A stretch of 64,000 bases of DNA from Homoserinimonas sp044769865 (GCF_044769865.1 NZ_JBIZWA010000001.1:124001-188000), one strand, 5' to 3'; shown: positions 25,134-34,230, counted from the first letter of the stretch. Translations and numbers: made by a program. The notes: generated from the sequence alone by a model not told the origin.

Positions 25134-25931
25134 TCAGCGGCGCACGGCCGTGTGGAAGAGGTCGCGCCACCGCCGCCCATCGCTCTCAAGGCTGACCCCG
25201 AGCGCCTCGGAGATCTGGGATGCGGCATCCTTCAGCAGCGGCACCGCGCGCGCGACGCTCGCCCGGTTGAGGTGCGAGACGAGCCCGACCGCCGCATACG
25301 GTGGTCCGTCGCTCACGAAGATCGGCACCGCGATCGACGCGTTGCCGAGCGTCATCTCCTGGTGCGCGACGCTGTAGCCGTTGGCGCGCACGGCCTCGAG
25401 CTCGCCGCGCAGGGTCGCCTCGTCGACCCGCGAGTGCACGGTCGCCCGCCGCAGCGGCTTCGAGAAGAACTCGTCGAGGAAGGCATCATCCTGGAACGCG
25501 AGGAGCGCCTTGCCGACACCCGTCGTGTGCAGGGGCAGGCGGCCACCCATGCGGCTGATGGTCGGTACGGAGCGGCGCCCGACGAGCCGCATCGCGTAGA
25601 GCGCCTCACCCTCGTCGAGGATCGCCAGGTGCACGTTCTCCCCCGAGGCCTCGTAGAGGCCCAGGAGGAACGGGAGGGCAATCTCGCGAAAACGCAGGCT
25701 CACGGCCGCGAGCTCGCCCCGCTCCCACAGGCCAGTGCCGATCGAGTACCGCAGCCCATCCCGCTCGAGCAGTCGCTCCGACACCATCTCGGCCGCGATG
25801 CGGTGCGTCGTGGCGACGGGCAGGCCGGCACGCGTCGCGAGTTCCGACACGGTCAGGGTGTCGTGGTCCTCATCGAAGGCGCGCAGGATGCACGCGACCC
25901 GCGCGACCATCGACACCGCCGCATCCGCCAT
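25134..25931 (-). CDS. IclR-family regulator next to pcaHGBDC
   Basis: A 265-residue IclR regulator starting at ATG 25931. The winged helix is at about residues 8-65 (LTVSELATRAGLPVATTHRIAAEMV), and the effector domain with VGRRSVPTISRMGGRLPLHTTGVGKALLA follows. It belongs to a different IclR subgroup from the regulator at 16477. It is 69 bases upstream of pcaH on the same strand, and that gap holds the 25-bp palindrome, so it probably regulates pcaHGBDC. A longer frame to 26348 overlaps yaaA and is not used. Confidence 0.88.
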   Translation of the reverse strand: MADAAVSMVARVACILRAFDEDHDTLTVSELATRAGLPVATTHRIAAEMVSERLLERDGLRYSIGTGLWERGELAAVSLRFREIALPFLLGLYEASGENVHLAILDEGEALYAMRLVGRRSVPTISRMGGRLPLHTTGVGKALLAFQDDAFLDEFFSKPLRRATVHSRVDEATLRGELEAVRANGYSVAHQEMTLGNASIAVPIFVSDGPPYAAVGLVSHLNRASVARAVPLLKDAASQISEALGVSLESDGRRWRDLFHTAVRR

Positions 25932-25974
25932 GCCGCCAATCGTATCGACGCCCGCAGGTGTTACGCTGCCTCGC

Positions 25975-26742
25975 TCAAGCCGCCGCGAGGCTGTTGCGCA
26001 CGACCAGTTCGAGTTCGCCCTCGCGGCCGGGCTCAAGAGGGAATCCGACGGATGCCGACCACGCGCAGAGCTCGTCGAGCGTGCGAATGTCGGGCTGCTG
26101 TTCCAGGAATGCCCGCACGAACTCGCCCTTGCCCTTCTTGTTGAAGTGGTTGAGCGCGCGGCGACGCCCATCCGCGTCATCCGCCACGACCCGCACGAAG
26201 CGAGCATCGGGACGCCGCGGGATCGGGCCGAGCGCCGCGTAGGCCTCAGAGCGCAGGTCCAGGATGATGCCCTCCCGCTGCGCGAGCACTTCGCCGATGG
26301 CCTTGGCCCACACCCGCTTGAGCGAGATGCCGGGCAGTTTGGAGTCATGCGAGAGCCGGTAGGCCGGGATGCGATCGCCTGCGCCTACGAGACCGAACAG
26401 GGCGGAGTGGATCGCGATCGTGGCCGTGGCGAACTCGCGCTGTTGCTGATTGAGGGAGCGCGCGTCAAGGGCGTCGAAGAGCACCCCGGTGAACCGATCG
26501 ATCGCGGGAACCGTTGCTGAGGTCCGCACCTCGCGATTGCGCTCGATCTCGCCACGGAGCGACGGCCCCACCTTGAGCGCGAGCGCCATCGCGTCAACGT
26601 CGCGCGCAAGCTCGCCGAGTGCATCGAGCACGGTCTCTCGAGGCGCCTGCAGTTCGGGAAATGACAAACGCCCCAGGTCGAGCGCTGATCCCTCCTCCCC
26701 TCCGGGGTACTTGGACTCCGAGGGAGGAAGGATCAGCAGCAT
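25975..26742 (-). CDS. yaaA: YaaA/DUF328 peroxide-stress protein
   Basis: A 255-residue protein beginning MLLILPPSESK, the hallmark of YaaA. Conserved blocks include PAIDRFTGVLFDALDA, RIPAYRLSHDSKLPG and HFNKKGKGEFVRAFL. In Escherichia coli YaaA limits free iron and DNA damage during peroxide stress, and structural work suggests DNA binding. It lies 28 bases after atpC and may be co-transcribed with the ATP synthase operon; a functional link is not evident. Confidence 0.9.
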   Translation of the reverse strand: MLLILPPSESKYPGGEEGSALDLGRLSFPELQAPRETVLDALGELARDVDAMALALKVGPSLRGEIERNREVRTSATVPAIDRFTGVLFDALDARSLNQQQREFATATIAIHSALFGLVGAGDRIPAYRLSHDSKLPGISLKRVWAKAIGEVLAQREGIILDLRSEAYAALGPIPRRPDARFVRVVADDADGRRRALNHFNKKGKGEFVRAFLEQQPDIRTLDELCAWSASVGFPLEPGREGELELVVRNSLAAA

Positions 26743-26770
26743 CGACGCTGGGGCGTGTGACGTGGTGGAA

Positions 26771-27037
26771 TCAGGCGTTCGTGAGCGCCGCGTGGCGGGC
26801 CACGATCGTGATCGTGTTGTGCTCTACCGAGAGGAAGCCGTCTGCCGCGTCAGCCGTGACACTGCCGCCGTCCTCGAGCGTGACGCGCACTGCGCCCGCG
26901 CCGAGGATCGCCAGCATGGGCTCGTGGCCGGGGAGGATACCGATCTCACCCTCCGTCGTGCGTGCCACAACCATGCGGGCCGAGCCGGACCACACTTCCT
27001 CGTCTGCAGAGACGAGGCTCACCTGGAGAGAGGCCAT
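26771..27037 (-). CDS. atpC: F1Fo ATP synthase epsilon subunit
   Basis: An 88-residue epsilon subunit made mainly of the N-terminal beta sandwich (ILPGHEPMLAILGAGAVRV). It lacks most of the C-terminal helical hairpin found in E. coli epsilon, as is common in actinobacteria with short epsilon subunits. The start at ATG 27037 is two bases after the atpD stop. Loss of the C-terminal helices usually means weaker self-inhibition of ATP hydrolysis by epsilon. Confidence 0.93.
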   Translation of the reverse strand: MASLQVSLVSADEEVWSGSARMVVARTTEGEIGILPGHEPMLAILGAGAVRVTLEDGGSVTADAADGFLSVEHNTITIVARHAALTNA

Positions 27038-27039
27038 GA

Positions 27040-28551
27040 CTAGCCGTTCTCCTTCTGGATCTTGGCCCACTGCTCTTCGACGTCGGAGATTGCACCGACG
27101 TTGAAGAACGCCTGCTCGGCCACGTGGTCGAACTCGCCCTTGGCAATCGCATCGAAGGACTCGATCGTGTCCTTGAGCGGCACCGTGGAGCCCTCGACAC
27201 CCGTGAACTTCTTCGCCATGTAGGTGTTCTGCGAGAGGAACTGCTGGATACGGCGCGCACGCGACACCGTGATCTTGTCCTCTTCGGAGAGCTCATCGAC
27301 ACCGAGGATGGCGATGATCTCCTGCAGCTCCTTGTTCTTCTGGAGGATCTGCTTGACCGTCGTGGCAACGCGGTAGTGGTCCTCGCCCAAGTAACGGGGG
27401 TCGAGGATGCGCGAGGTCGACGTCAGCGGGTCGACGGCCGGGTACAGACCCTTCGACGCGATCTCACGGCTGAGCTCAGTCGTGGCGTCGAGGTGGGCGA
27501 AGGTGGTCGCCGGAGCCGGGTCGGTGTAGTCGTCGGCGGGCACGTAGATCGCCTGCAGCGAGGTGATCGAATGTCCACGCGTCGAGGTGATGCGCTCCTG
27601 GAGGATACCCATCTCGTCGGCAAGGTTCGGCTGGTAACCGACGGCGGAGGGCATGCGGCCCAGCAGCGTCGAGACCTCCGAACCGGCCTGCGTGAAGCGG
27701 AAGATGTTGTCGATGAAGAGCAGCACGTCCTGCTTCTGCACGTCGCGGAAGTACTCCGCCATCGTGAGCGCGGAGAGGGCGACGCGAAGACGCGTTCCCG
27801 GCGGCTCGTCCATCTGGCCGAAGACAAGGGCGGTCTTGTCGAAGACGCCCGCCTCCTCCATCTCGTGGATGAGGTCGTTGCCCTCACGGGTACGCTCACC
27901 GACACCGGCGAACACCGACACACCACCGTGGTCCTGCGCGACGCGCTGGATCATCTCCTGGATGAGGACGGTCTTACCGACACCGGCACCACCGAAGAGG
28001 CCGATCTTTCCACCCTGCACGTAGGGGGTGAGGAGGTCGATGACCTTGATGCCGGTCTCGAAGAGCTCGGTCTTGGACTCGAGCTGGTCGAATGCCGGGG
28101 GCTTGCGGTGGATGGGCCAGCGCTCCGTGATCTCGATCTTCTCGTCGGGGCCGGCGTTGAGCACCTCGCCGATGACATTGAAGACCTTGCCCTTGGTGAC
28201 GTCGCCGACGGGCACCGAGATCGCGGCACCCGTGTCGCGCACCTCCTGGCCGCGAACGAGGCCGTCGGTGGGGTTCAGGGCGATGGCACGGATGAGGTCG
28301 TCACCGAGGTGCTGTGCGACCTCGAGGGTGATCTCGTGCGAACTGCCCGCCATGGTGACGGTCGTCTTGAGCGCGTTGTAGATGCCCGGGATCGCGTCGT
28401 GCGGGAACTCGATGTCGACGACAGGACCGGTGACGCGTGCGATGCGTCCGACGCCGCCGGCAGCGACGGGAGGCACGGTAGCGGCGGCCTTCTTTGACGC
28501 GGCTGGCTTGCGCGCCGCGGGCTTCTTTGAAGCGGGGGCTGTGTTGGTCAT
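27040..28551 (-). CDS. atpD: F1Fo ATP synthase beta subunit
   Basis: A 503-residue catalytic subunit with P-loop GGAGVGKTVLI (about residue 190), the GER and DELSEEDK regions and the ATP-synthase signature in PAVDPLTSTSR. It carries a roughly 33-residue N-terminal extension rich in Lys, Ala and Pro (repeats of KPAA and SKKAAA) before the conserved VGRIARVTGPVVDIEF. The extension is absent from most beta subunits and looks disordered. Gene order alpha, gamma, beta, epsilon is standard. Confidence 0.97.
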   Translation of the reverse strand: MTNTAPASKKPAARKPAASKKAAATVPPVAAGGVGRIARVTGPVVDIEFPHDAIPGIYNALKTTVTMAGSSHEITLEVAQHLGDDLIRAIALNPTDGLVRGQEVRDTGAAISVPVGDVTKGKVFNVIGEVLNAGPDEKIEITERWPIHRKPPAFDQLESKTELFETGIKVIDLLTPYVQGGKIGLFGGAGVGKTVLIQEMIQRVAQDHGGVSVFAGVGERTREGNDLIHEMEEAGVFDKTALVFGQMDEPPGTRLRVALSALTMAEYFRDVQKQDVLLFIDNIFRFTQAGSEVSTLLGRMPSAVGYQPNLADEMGILQERITSTRGHSITSLQAIYVPADDYTDPAPATTFAHLDATTELSREIASKGLYPAVDPLTSTSRILDPRYLGEDHYRVATTVKQILQKNKELQEIIAILGVDELSEEDKITVSRARRIQQFLSQNTYMAKKFTGVEGSTVPLKDTIESFDAIAKGEFDHVAEQAFFNVGAISDVEEQWAKIQKENG

Positions 28552-28578
28552 TGCTTCCCTGTTCTCTCTAGCTTCACG

Positions 28579-29478
28579 TTATTTCGAGCTCGACAGGGCG
28601 TCGGCCCCGCCCACGATCTCGGAAATCTGTTGGGTGATCTCTGCCTGACGCGCGTTGTTGGCCAGACGCGTGTAGTCGAGGATGAGGTTGTCTGCGTTGT
28701 CGCTCGCGGACTTCATCGCCTTCTGCGTCGCGGCGTGCTTGGCCGTCGCCGACTGGAGCATCGCGTTGAAGATCCGGCTCTCGATGTACACCGGCAGGAG
28801 CCCGTCGAGCACGTCGCCGACCTCCGGCTCGAAGGCGTACAGCGGGAAGACCTCGTTGGAGTCGGGCTCCTCGACGCCCTCGACGACCTCGAGCGGCAGG
28901 AGGCGCACGACCTCGGGGGTCTGCGTCAGCATGCTCACGAAGCGGTTGTAGACGATGTGGATCTCGTCCACACCGCCCTCATCCGCCGGACGCACGAAGG
29001 CTTCGACAAGGTGCTCGCCGATCTCCTTGGCGGTGTCGAAGACCGGGTTGTCGGTCTCGCCCACCCAGCTCTCGACGAAGTCGCGCTTGCGGAAGGCGAA
29101 GTATCCAACGGCCTTGCGCCCGACGAGGTAGTACACGACCTCCTTGCCCTGGCTGCGCAGCAGCGTGGCAAGCTCCTCGGCCTCGCGGAGCACGTTCGAG
29201 TTGAACGCGCCCGCGAGTCCGCGGTCGGAGGTGAAGATGACGACCGCGGCGCGATCGACCCTCTCCGGCTCCGTCGTGAGGATGTGGTCGACATTCGAGA
29301 ACGTGGCCACGGCCGACACCGCTCGGGTGATGGCGCGTGAGTACGGAGTCGATGCGGCCATGCGGGCCTGCGCCTTGGCGATGCGCGATGCCGCGATCAA
29401 CTCCATGGCACGAGTGATCTTCTTGGTCGTCTGGGCAGAACGAATCTTCTGCCGGTAGACCCGAAGTTGCGCTCCCAT
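28579..29478 (-). CDS. atpG: F1Fo ATP synthase gamma subunit
   Basis: A 299-residue central-stalk subunit with the N-terminal helix KIRSAQTTKKITRAMELIAASRI and the C-terminal signature region ATQKAMKSASDNADNLI. It couples rotation of the c-ring to catalysis in F1. It begins at ATG 29478, 51 bases after atpA, and is followed by atpD after 27 bases. There are small insertions (EEPDSNEVFPLYAFEPE) in the middle, as in other actinobacterial gamma subunits. Confidence 0.96.
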   Translation of the reverse strand: MGAQLRVYRQKIRSAQTTKKITRAMELIAASRIAKAQARMAASTPYSRAITRAVSAVATFSNVDHILTTEPERVDRAAVVIFTSDRGLAGAFNSNVLREAEELATLLRSQGKEVVYYLVGRKAVGYFAFRKRDFVESWVGETDNPVFDTAKEIGEHLVEAFVRPADEGGVDEIHIVYNRFVSMLTQTPEVVRLLPLEVVEGVEEPDSNEVFPLYAFEPEVGDVLDGLLPVYIESRIFNAMLQSATAKHAATQKAMKSASDNADNLILDYTRLANNARQAEITQQISEIVGGADALSSSK

Positions 29479-29529
29479 GTATCTCTCAGTCCTCAGTCAT
29501 TGGTTCGATGCGTGTCAGGAGAAAGCTCG

Positions 29530-31167
29530 TCAACGCTTCTGCTTGACGATCTTCTCCTGGTTGACGTCTTCCGCCTCCAGCTCGTCGAACTGCTCGTTGC
29601 CGGCCGTGATGAGCGGCTTGCCCTCACCCGTCTGGAACTCGAGCTTGAACTTCTCCACCGCGGCGTCGAGCTGCGAGACAGTGTCATCGTCGAGCACGTT
29701 GGTGTCGCGAAGGGTGTCGAGCACCTTGGTGTTGCGGCGCAGGTAGTCGAGCAGCTCGCGCTCGAAGCGCAGGATGTCCTCAACGGGCACCTCGTCGAGC
29801 TTGCCGTTCGTGCCTGCCCAGATCGCGACGACCTGGTCTTCGACGGGGTACGGCGAGTACTGCGGCTGGCGCAGCAGCTCGGTGAGGCGCTCACCGCGGG
29901 CGAGCTGGCGACGGCTGGCCGCGTCGAGGTCCGACGCGAAGAGCGCGAAGGCCTGCAGCGAGCGGTACTGCGCGAGCTCGAGCTTGAGCGTTCCCGAGAC
30001 CTTCTTGATCGACTTGACCTGGGCGTCACCACCGACTCGCGAGACGGAGATACCCACGTCGACCGCAGGACGCTGGTTGGCGTTGAAGAGGTCGGACTGA
30101 AGGAAGATCTGGCCGTCGGTGATCGAGATCACGTTGGTCGGGATGTAGGCCGAGACATCGTTGGCCTTCGTCTCGATGAGCGGGAGGCCCGTCATCGAGC
30201 CAGCGCCCAGCTCGTCGGAGAGCTTCGCACAACGCTCCAGCAGCCGGGAGTGGAGGTAGAAGACGTCACCGGGGTATGCCTCACGCCCCGGCGGACGACG
30301 CAGGAGAAGCGAGACGGCACGGTAGGCCTCAGCCTGCTTCGACAGGTCATCGAAGACGATGAGGACGTGCTTGCCGCCGTACATCCAGTGCTGGCCGATG
30401 GCCGAGCCGGTGTAGGGCGCGAGGTACTTGAAGCCGGCGGGGTCAGAGGCGGGAGACGCGACGATCGTCGTGTACTCCATGGCGCCTGCCTCCTCGAGCG
30501 CGCCCTTGACGGCGGCGATCGTGGAGCCCTTCTGGCCGATGGCGACATAGATGCAGCGCACCTGCTTGTTGACGTCGCCCGACTCCCAGTTGGCCTTCTG
30601 GTTGATGATCGTGTCGATCGCGATGGCCGTCTTACCGGTCTGGCGGTCACCGATGATCAGCTGACGCTGTCCACGGCCGATCGGGATCATGGCGTCGATC
30701 GCCTTGATGCCGGTCTGCATGGGCTCGTGCACCGACTTGCGGGCCATGACGCCAGGGGCCTGGAGCTCAAGGGCACGACGACCCTCGGATGCGATCTCGC
30801 CGAGGCCGTCGATGGGGGCACCAAGCGGGTCGACGACGCGACCGAGGTAAGCGTCACCCACGGGCACCGAGAGGACCTCGCCGGTGCGGGTCACCTCCTG
30901 GCCAGCCTCGATGCCGCTGAACTCACCGAGCACGACGACACCGATCTCGCTCTCGTCGAGGTTGAGGGCGAGGCCGAGCGTGCCGTCAGCGAAACGGATG
31001 AGCTCGTTCGCCATGACGCCGGGGAGTCCCTCGACGTGCGCGATGCCGTCGGCCGCGTCGACCACGTGGCCGACCTCGGTCGTGGTGGCCTGCGCCGGGT
31101 CATAGGACTTCACGAAATCCTTGAGCGCGTCGCGGATCTGATCTGGGCTGATCGTTACGTCTGCCAT
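29530..31167 (-). CDS. atpA: F1Fo ATP synthase alpha subunit
   Basis: A 545-residue nucleotide-binding, non-catalytic subunit with the P-loop GDRQTGKTAIA (about residue 170) and the alpha/beta signature PAVDVGISVSRVGG. The C-terminus is longer than in E. coli and ends in a charged tail, a feature seen in actinobacteria such as Mycobacterium. It is 55 bases downstream of atpH. Length and motifs are fully conserved. Confidence 0.97.
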   Translation of the reverse strand: MADVTISPDQIRDALKDFVKSYDPAQATTTEVGHVVDAADGIAHVEGLPGVMANELIRFADGTLGLALNLDESEIGVVVLGEFSGIEAGQEVTRTGEVLSVPVGDAYLGRVVDPLGAPIDGLGEIASEGRRALELQAPGVMARKSVHEPMQTGIKAIDAMIPIGRGQRQLIIGDRQTGKTAIAIDTIINQKANWESGDVNKQVRCIYVAIGQKGSTIAAVKGALEEAGAMEYTTIVASPASDPAGFKYLAPYTGSAIGQHWMYGGKHVLIVFDDLSKQAEAYRAVSLLLRRPPGREAYPGDVFYLHSRLLERCAKLSDELGAGSMTGLPLIETKANDVSAYIPTNVISITDGQIFLQSDLFNANQRPAVDVGISVSRVGGDAQVKSIKKVSGTLKLELAQYRSLQAFALFASDLDAASRRQLARGERLTELLRQPQYSPYPVEDQVVAIWAGTNGKLDEVPVEDILRFERELLDYLRRNTKVLDTLRDTNVLDDDTVSQLDAAVEKFKLEFQTGEGKPLITAGNEQFDELEAEDVNQEKIVKQKR

Positions 31168-31222
31168 GTGCGTTTCCTTGTCTTTGCGGCGCCTCGCGGC
31201 ACCGTGGCGTTGTGAGCCGGTG

Positions 31223-32020
31223 TCAGCCGGCGAGTTGCAGTCTGAGGTCGGCGATGCGGGTTGCGACGCTGCCGTCGATGATGTCGTTGCCGATAGCGAT
31301 GCGAAGCCCGCCGATGAGCGAGGGGTCGATCACCACGTTGAGCTTGACGGTGCGGCCGTAGCGGTTCGCAAGCGACTGCTGCACCTTGACGCGCTGTGCA
31401 TCGGTGAGGGGCGCTGCAGCCGTGACAGTTGCGATCAGGTACCCGGAGGCATCCGCGACCGTGCGAGTCGAGTCGGCGACGAGCTGGCCGATGCGCCGAC
31501 CCCGGGGCTGCTGCACGAGGTGCCGCACGATGGCGAGCGCCTCGGAGGACAACGCCCCAGAGAAGAGCCGATCGACGAGGGCTGCCTTGGCGGCAGGCTC
31601 ACCAAGCTTGCTGCCGATCGCGAGCTCAAGCTCGGGATTCGAGGTCACGGTTGCGCCGAAGGAGAAGAGCTCCCCCTCGAGGTCCGCGCCCTGGGGAGCC
31701 GCGGAGGCCACGGCCCGAAGGCCGAGATCCTCGATGCCCGCAAGCATGTCGTCGATCGACGACCACCGCTGAGTCACCACCGTCTCAAGGAGTGAGATGG
31801 CCACGGGACTCAACGACGATCCGAAGACCGCCGTGAGCGCGGCACGCTTGTTTGCGTCGTCCCCGGCGGTCTCACCCAGCAGCGTGCGCAGCTGGAGCGA
31901 GGAGCCGATCGTGCGGCCCGCCGCGAAGAGCTCGTCCGCAAGGGCGAGCGAAATCGACGCGCTGGCGGCCTCGAGCGCAGCGCGTGACGCCGCGGTCGCC
32001 TCTCGTGTCGCTGATCCCAT
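31223..32020 (-). CDS. atpH: F1Fo ATP synthase delta subunit
   Basis: A 265-residue peripheral-stalk subunit. The C-terminal OSCP/delta domain has LTDAQRVKVQQSLANRYGRTVKLNVVIDPSLIGGLRIAIGNDIIDGSV (described here by its blocks TDAQRVKV, VVIDPSLIGG and DGSV). It is about 90 residues longer than E. coli delta because of an N-terminal helical region, which is typical of Micrococcales. It starts 3 bases after atpF ends. Confidence 0.95.
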   Translation of the reverse strand: MGSATREATAASRAALEAASASISLALADELFAAGRTIGSSLQLRTLLGETAGDDANKRAALTAVFGSSLSPVAISLLETVVTQRWSSIDDMLAGIEDLGLRAVASAAPQGADLEGELFSFGATVTSNPELELAIGSKLGEPAAKAALVDRLFSGALSSEALAIVRHLVQQPRGRRIGQLVADSTRTVADASGYLIATVTAAAPLTDAQRVKVQQSLANRYGRTVKLNVVIDPSLIGGLRIAIGNDIIDGSVATRIADLRLQLAG

Positions 32021-32023
32021 TGC

Positions 32024-32575
32024 TTACTTGCCGTTCTTCTCGGATGCCTCGAGGTCTGCAAGGAAGGAGTCGACGAGAGCCGTCGCTTTCTTGTCCTCGC
32101 TGAGGCTCTGGCCCACGACGCCCGCCGCGAGGTCGAGCGCGAGCGAGCCCACCTCGTTGCGCAGGGAGACGAGTGCCGCCTGGCGCTCGGCCTCGATCTG
32201 CGCGGACGCGTTGGCGGTGACACGTGCGGCCTCGATGGAGGCCTGCTCCTTGAGCTCCTGCAGGATCTTCGTGCCGTCGACACGGGCCTGCTCACGGATC
32301 TTGCCTGCCTCGGCGCGAGCCTCGGCGAGCATCTCGTTGTACTTCTCGAGCTGCGCGCTGGCCTCTGCCTGGGCGGCCTCAGCCTTGGCGATGCCACCCT
32401 CGATCACGGCGGCACGCTCGTCGAGCATCGTCGTGACCTTGGGAAGGATCATCTTCCAGAAGGCAAAGAGGATGATCGCAAAGCAGACCAGCGACCAGAT
32501 GATGTCGTAGTCGGCCGGGATCAGCGGGTTCTGGGTGGCTTCACCCTCCGCTGCCAGGACCAGTGCGTCAAGCAT
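32024..32575 (-). CDS. atpF: F1Fo ATP synthase b subunit
   Basis: A 183-residue peripheral-stalk subunit. One membrane helix (about residues 25-45, YDIIWSLVCFAIILFAFW) is followed by a long alanine- and glutamate-rich helix predicted to form the dimeric stalk. An uncleaved start at ATG 32575 lies 9 bases after atpE, and the stop is 3 bases before atpH. Only one b-type gene is present. Confidence 0.95.
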   Translation of the reverse strand: MLDALVLAAEGEATQNPLIPADYDIIWSLVCFAIILFAFWKMILPKVTTMLDERAAVIEGGIAKAEAAQAEASAQLEKYNEMLAEARAEAGKIREQARVDGTKILQELKEQASIEAARVTANASAQIEAERQAALVSLRNEVGSLALDLAAGVVGQSLSEDKKATALVDSFLADLEASEKNGK

Positions 32576-32584
32576 TGAGAATCC

Positions 32585-32818
32585 TTAGTTGGTGAAGATG
32601 AAGTACGTGGCGATGCCGATGAAGGCGAGCGCCTCGGTGAAGGCGATACCGATCCACATGAGCACCTGGAGCTTGCCCTGCAGTTCAGGCTGGCGAGCGA
32701 CGGACTCGATCGTCTTGCCGACGACGATACCCACGCCGATGGCCGGGCCGATCGCCGCGAGGCCGTAGCCGACGGTCGCAATGTTTCCGCTGAGTTCAGC
32801 AACGGTTGTTACGTCCAC
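32585..32818 (-). CDS. atpE: F1Fo ATP synthase c subunit
   Basis: A 77-residue hairpin of two membrane helices that forms the rotating ring. The polar loop is ARQPELQGKL, and the ion-carrying acidic residue is the Glu in helix 2 (IGIAFTEALAFIGI), with no Na+-type ligand set, so protons are the likely ion. The first helix has the glycine-rich AAIGPAIGVGIVVGK. It lies 65 bases after atpB, as expected for a strongly translated gene with its own ribosome binding site. Confidence 0.96.
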   Translation of the reverse strand: MDVTTVAELSGNIATVGYGLAAIGPAIGVGIVVGKTIESVARQPELQGKLQVLMWIGIAFTEALAFIGIATYFIFTN

Positions 32819-32883
32819 GTTGTGTTTCCTTCCGTAGGTGAGGCGGGCGGCTGCCCGTCCCCTGGGTCGTAGCTGGGTGGTGC

Positions 32884-33624
32884 TTAGTGTTCGTCTGCCA
32901 GCGCGAGCTGGAGGTAGACGGCAGTCAGGATCGTGAAGACATAGGCCTGCAGGATCGCGACCAGGATCTCGAAGAACGAGAATGCAATTCCGAACACGAG
33001 GGTGCCTGCGCCGAAGAGCGGGAACAGCCCCTCCGTCGAGAAGAAGAAGAAGTGCGTCGCGGCGAAGAACAGCACGAGCAGGAGGTGGCCCACGATCATG
33101 TTCATGAGCAGTCGCAGCGTGTGGGTCACGGGGCGCACGATGAACGTCGAGATGAACTCGATCGGGGTGACGATGATGTAGAGCACCGGCGGCACGCCAG
33201 GGGGGAACAGCGAGTTCTTGATGAAGTTGCCGGGGCTCTTCTTGATGCCCGCGTAGATCCAGGTCACGTAGGCGATCGCAGCAAGTACGAGCGGGGTGCC
33301 GATCACGGCGGTGCCGGCGATGTTGAATCCCGGCACGATACCTGTGATGTTGAATGCCAGGATCATGAAGAAGAAGGCCGTCAGGATCGGCAGGAAGCGG
33401 CGACCGTCCTTCTTGCCGAGCAGGTCTTCTGCGATGCCGACGCGCACGAAGTCGAGGCCGTACTCGATGAGACCCTGGAAGCGACCGGGCACGAGGCGCA
33501 GGTTGCGGGTACCCAGCCAGAACACCAGCACGATGAGCAGCGTCATGAAGACGCGAATCATCATGATGCGGTTCATCGCGAAGGGGGTGCCTTCGAAGAG
33601 CACGATGTCCGGGAAGAACTCCAT
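32884..33624 (-). CDS. atpB: F1Fo ATP synthase a subunit (start uncertain)
   Basis: A stator membrane subunit of 246 residues from ATG 33624, with the half-channel helix around MNMIVGHLLLVLFFAATHFFF and the essential Arg in RLLMNMIVG. Sequence that looks homologous continues upstream in the same frame (VPLAVGDEFHAPSI just before this Met). No ATG, GTG or TTG occurs there, but AGGAG sits six bases before an in-frame CTG at 33691-33693, so a CTG start giving about 269 residues is possible. The ATG at 33624 has no ribosome binding site. Confidence 0.9.
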   Translation of the reverse strand: MEFFPDIVLFEGTPFAMNRIMMIRVFMTLLIVLVFWLGTRNLRLVPGRFQGLIEYGLDFVRVGIAEDLLGKKDGRRFLPILTAFFFMILAFNITGIVPGFNIAGTAVIGTPLVLAAIAYVTWIYAGIKKSPGNFIKNSLFPPGVPPVLYIIVTPIEFISTFIVRPVTHTLRLLMNMIVGHLLLVLFFAATHFFFFSTEGLFPLFGAGTLVFGIAFSFFEILVAILQAYVFTILTAVYLQLALADEH

Positions 33625-33789
33625 GATCGATGGAGCATGGAATTCGTCACCGACAGCCAGCGGGACGAATGATGTCAGAGCGTTAACTAGCAGCTCTCTC
33701 TCCTGTATCCGGGCGTCGTGGAACGCGGTGACGAAAAGGGGGGGCTTTCGGAAATCACTCTATCAATACTTCAGGGGCCGAGAGTACAC

Positions 33790-34230
33790 TCAGCGCCCCT
33801 CATCCGTCGTCTCTTCTTCGCCGGGCAGTACTGCGTCGCTGACATAGGGCATCCGGGACCGCGCAATGACGACGACATCGACCACGAGTGTGCCGATGAT
33901 CGCCGCCACGAGGCTGAAGAACAGCACCTGCGGATGCACCCAGTCCTGGTCGCGCAGCACGAAGATCAGCACGAAGAAGACGATGAACTTGAGCAACCAC
34001 GCGCCCATGACGATGCCGAAGAAGGCGGCGAGGTCGTAGCGCGAGGCGATGATGATGCTCAGCGAGGTCACGCCCAGGAAGACCATGGCCATCGCGGTGC
34101 CGATGAGCGCACTTGCGACACCGCTCATCCCCGCCACGGCGAATCCGACGAGCGAACCGACGACGGCGATCACGAGGGCGAGCAGAGCGCCGTATGCCAG
34201 CACTCGCTTGAAGACGGGGATCGAACTCAT
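33790..34230 (-). CDS. AtpI-like small membrane protein
   Basis: A 146-residue protein with four membrane helices (about residues 12-32, 36-58, 70-95, 100-125) and an acidic cytoplasmic tail. It occupies the place of atpI at the head of the ATP synthase operon, where AtpI helps assemble the c-ring and may carry Mg2+. Sequence similarity to the classical AtpI is weak, so position is the main argument. The ATG overlaps the transferase stop by 4 bp, joining the ATP synthase genes to the rho-prfA-prmC group. Confidence 0.75.
   Translation of the reverse strand: MSSIPVFKRVLAYGALLALVIAVVGSLVGFAVAGMSGVASALIGTAMAMVFLGVTSLSIIIASRYDLAAFFGIVMGAWLLKFIVFFVLIFVLRDQDWVHPQVLFFSLVAAIIGTLVVDVVVIARSRMPYVSDAVLPGEEETTDEGR

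Noticed and set aside
29467..31215. A plus-strand open frame of 582 codons opposite atpA
   Set aside because: It is antisense to one of the most conserved genes and shows no domain motifs.
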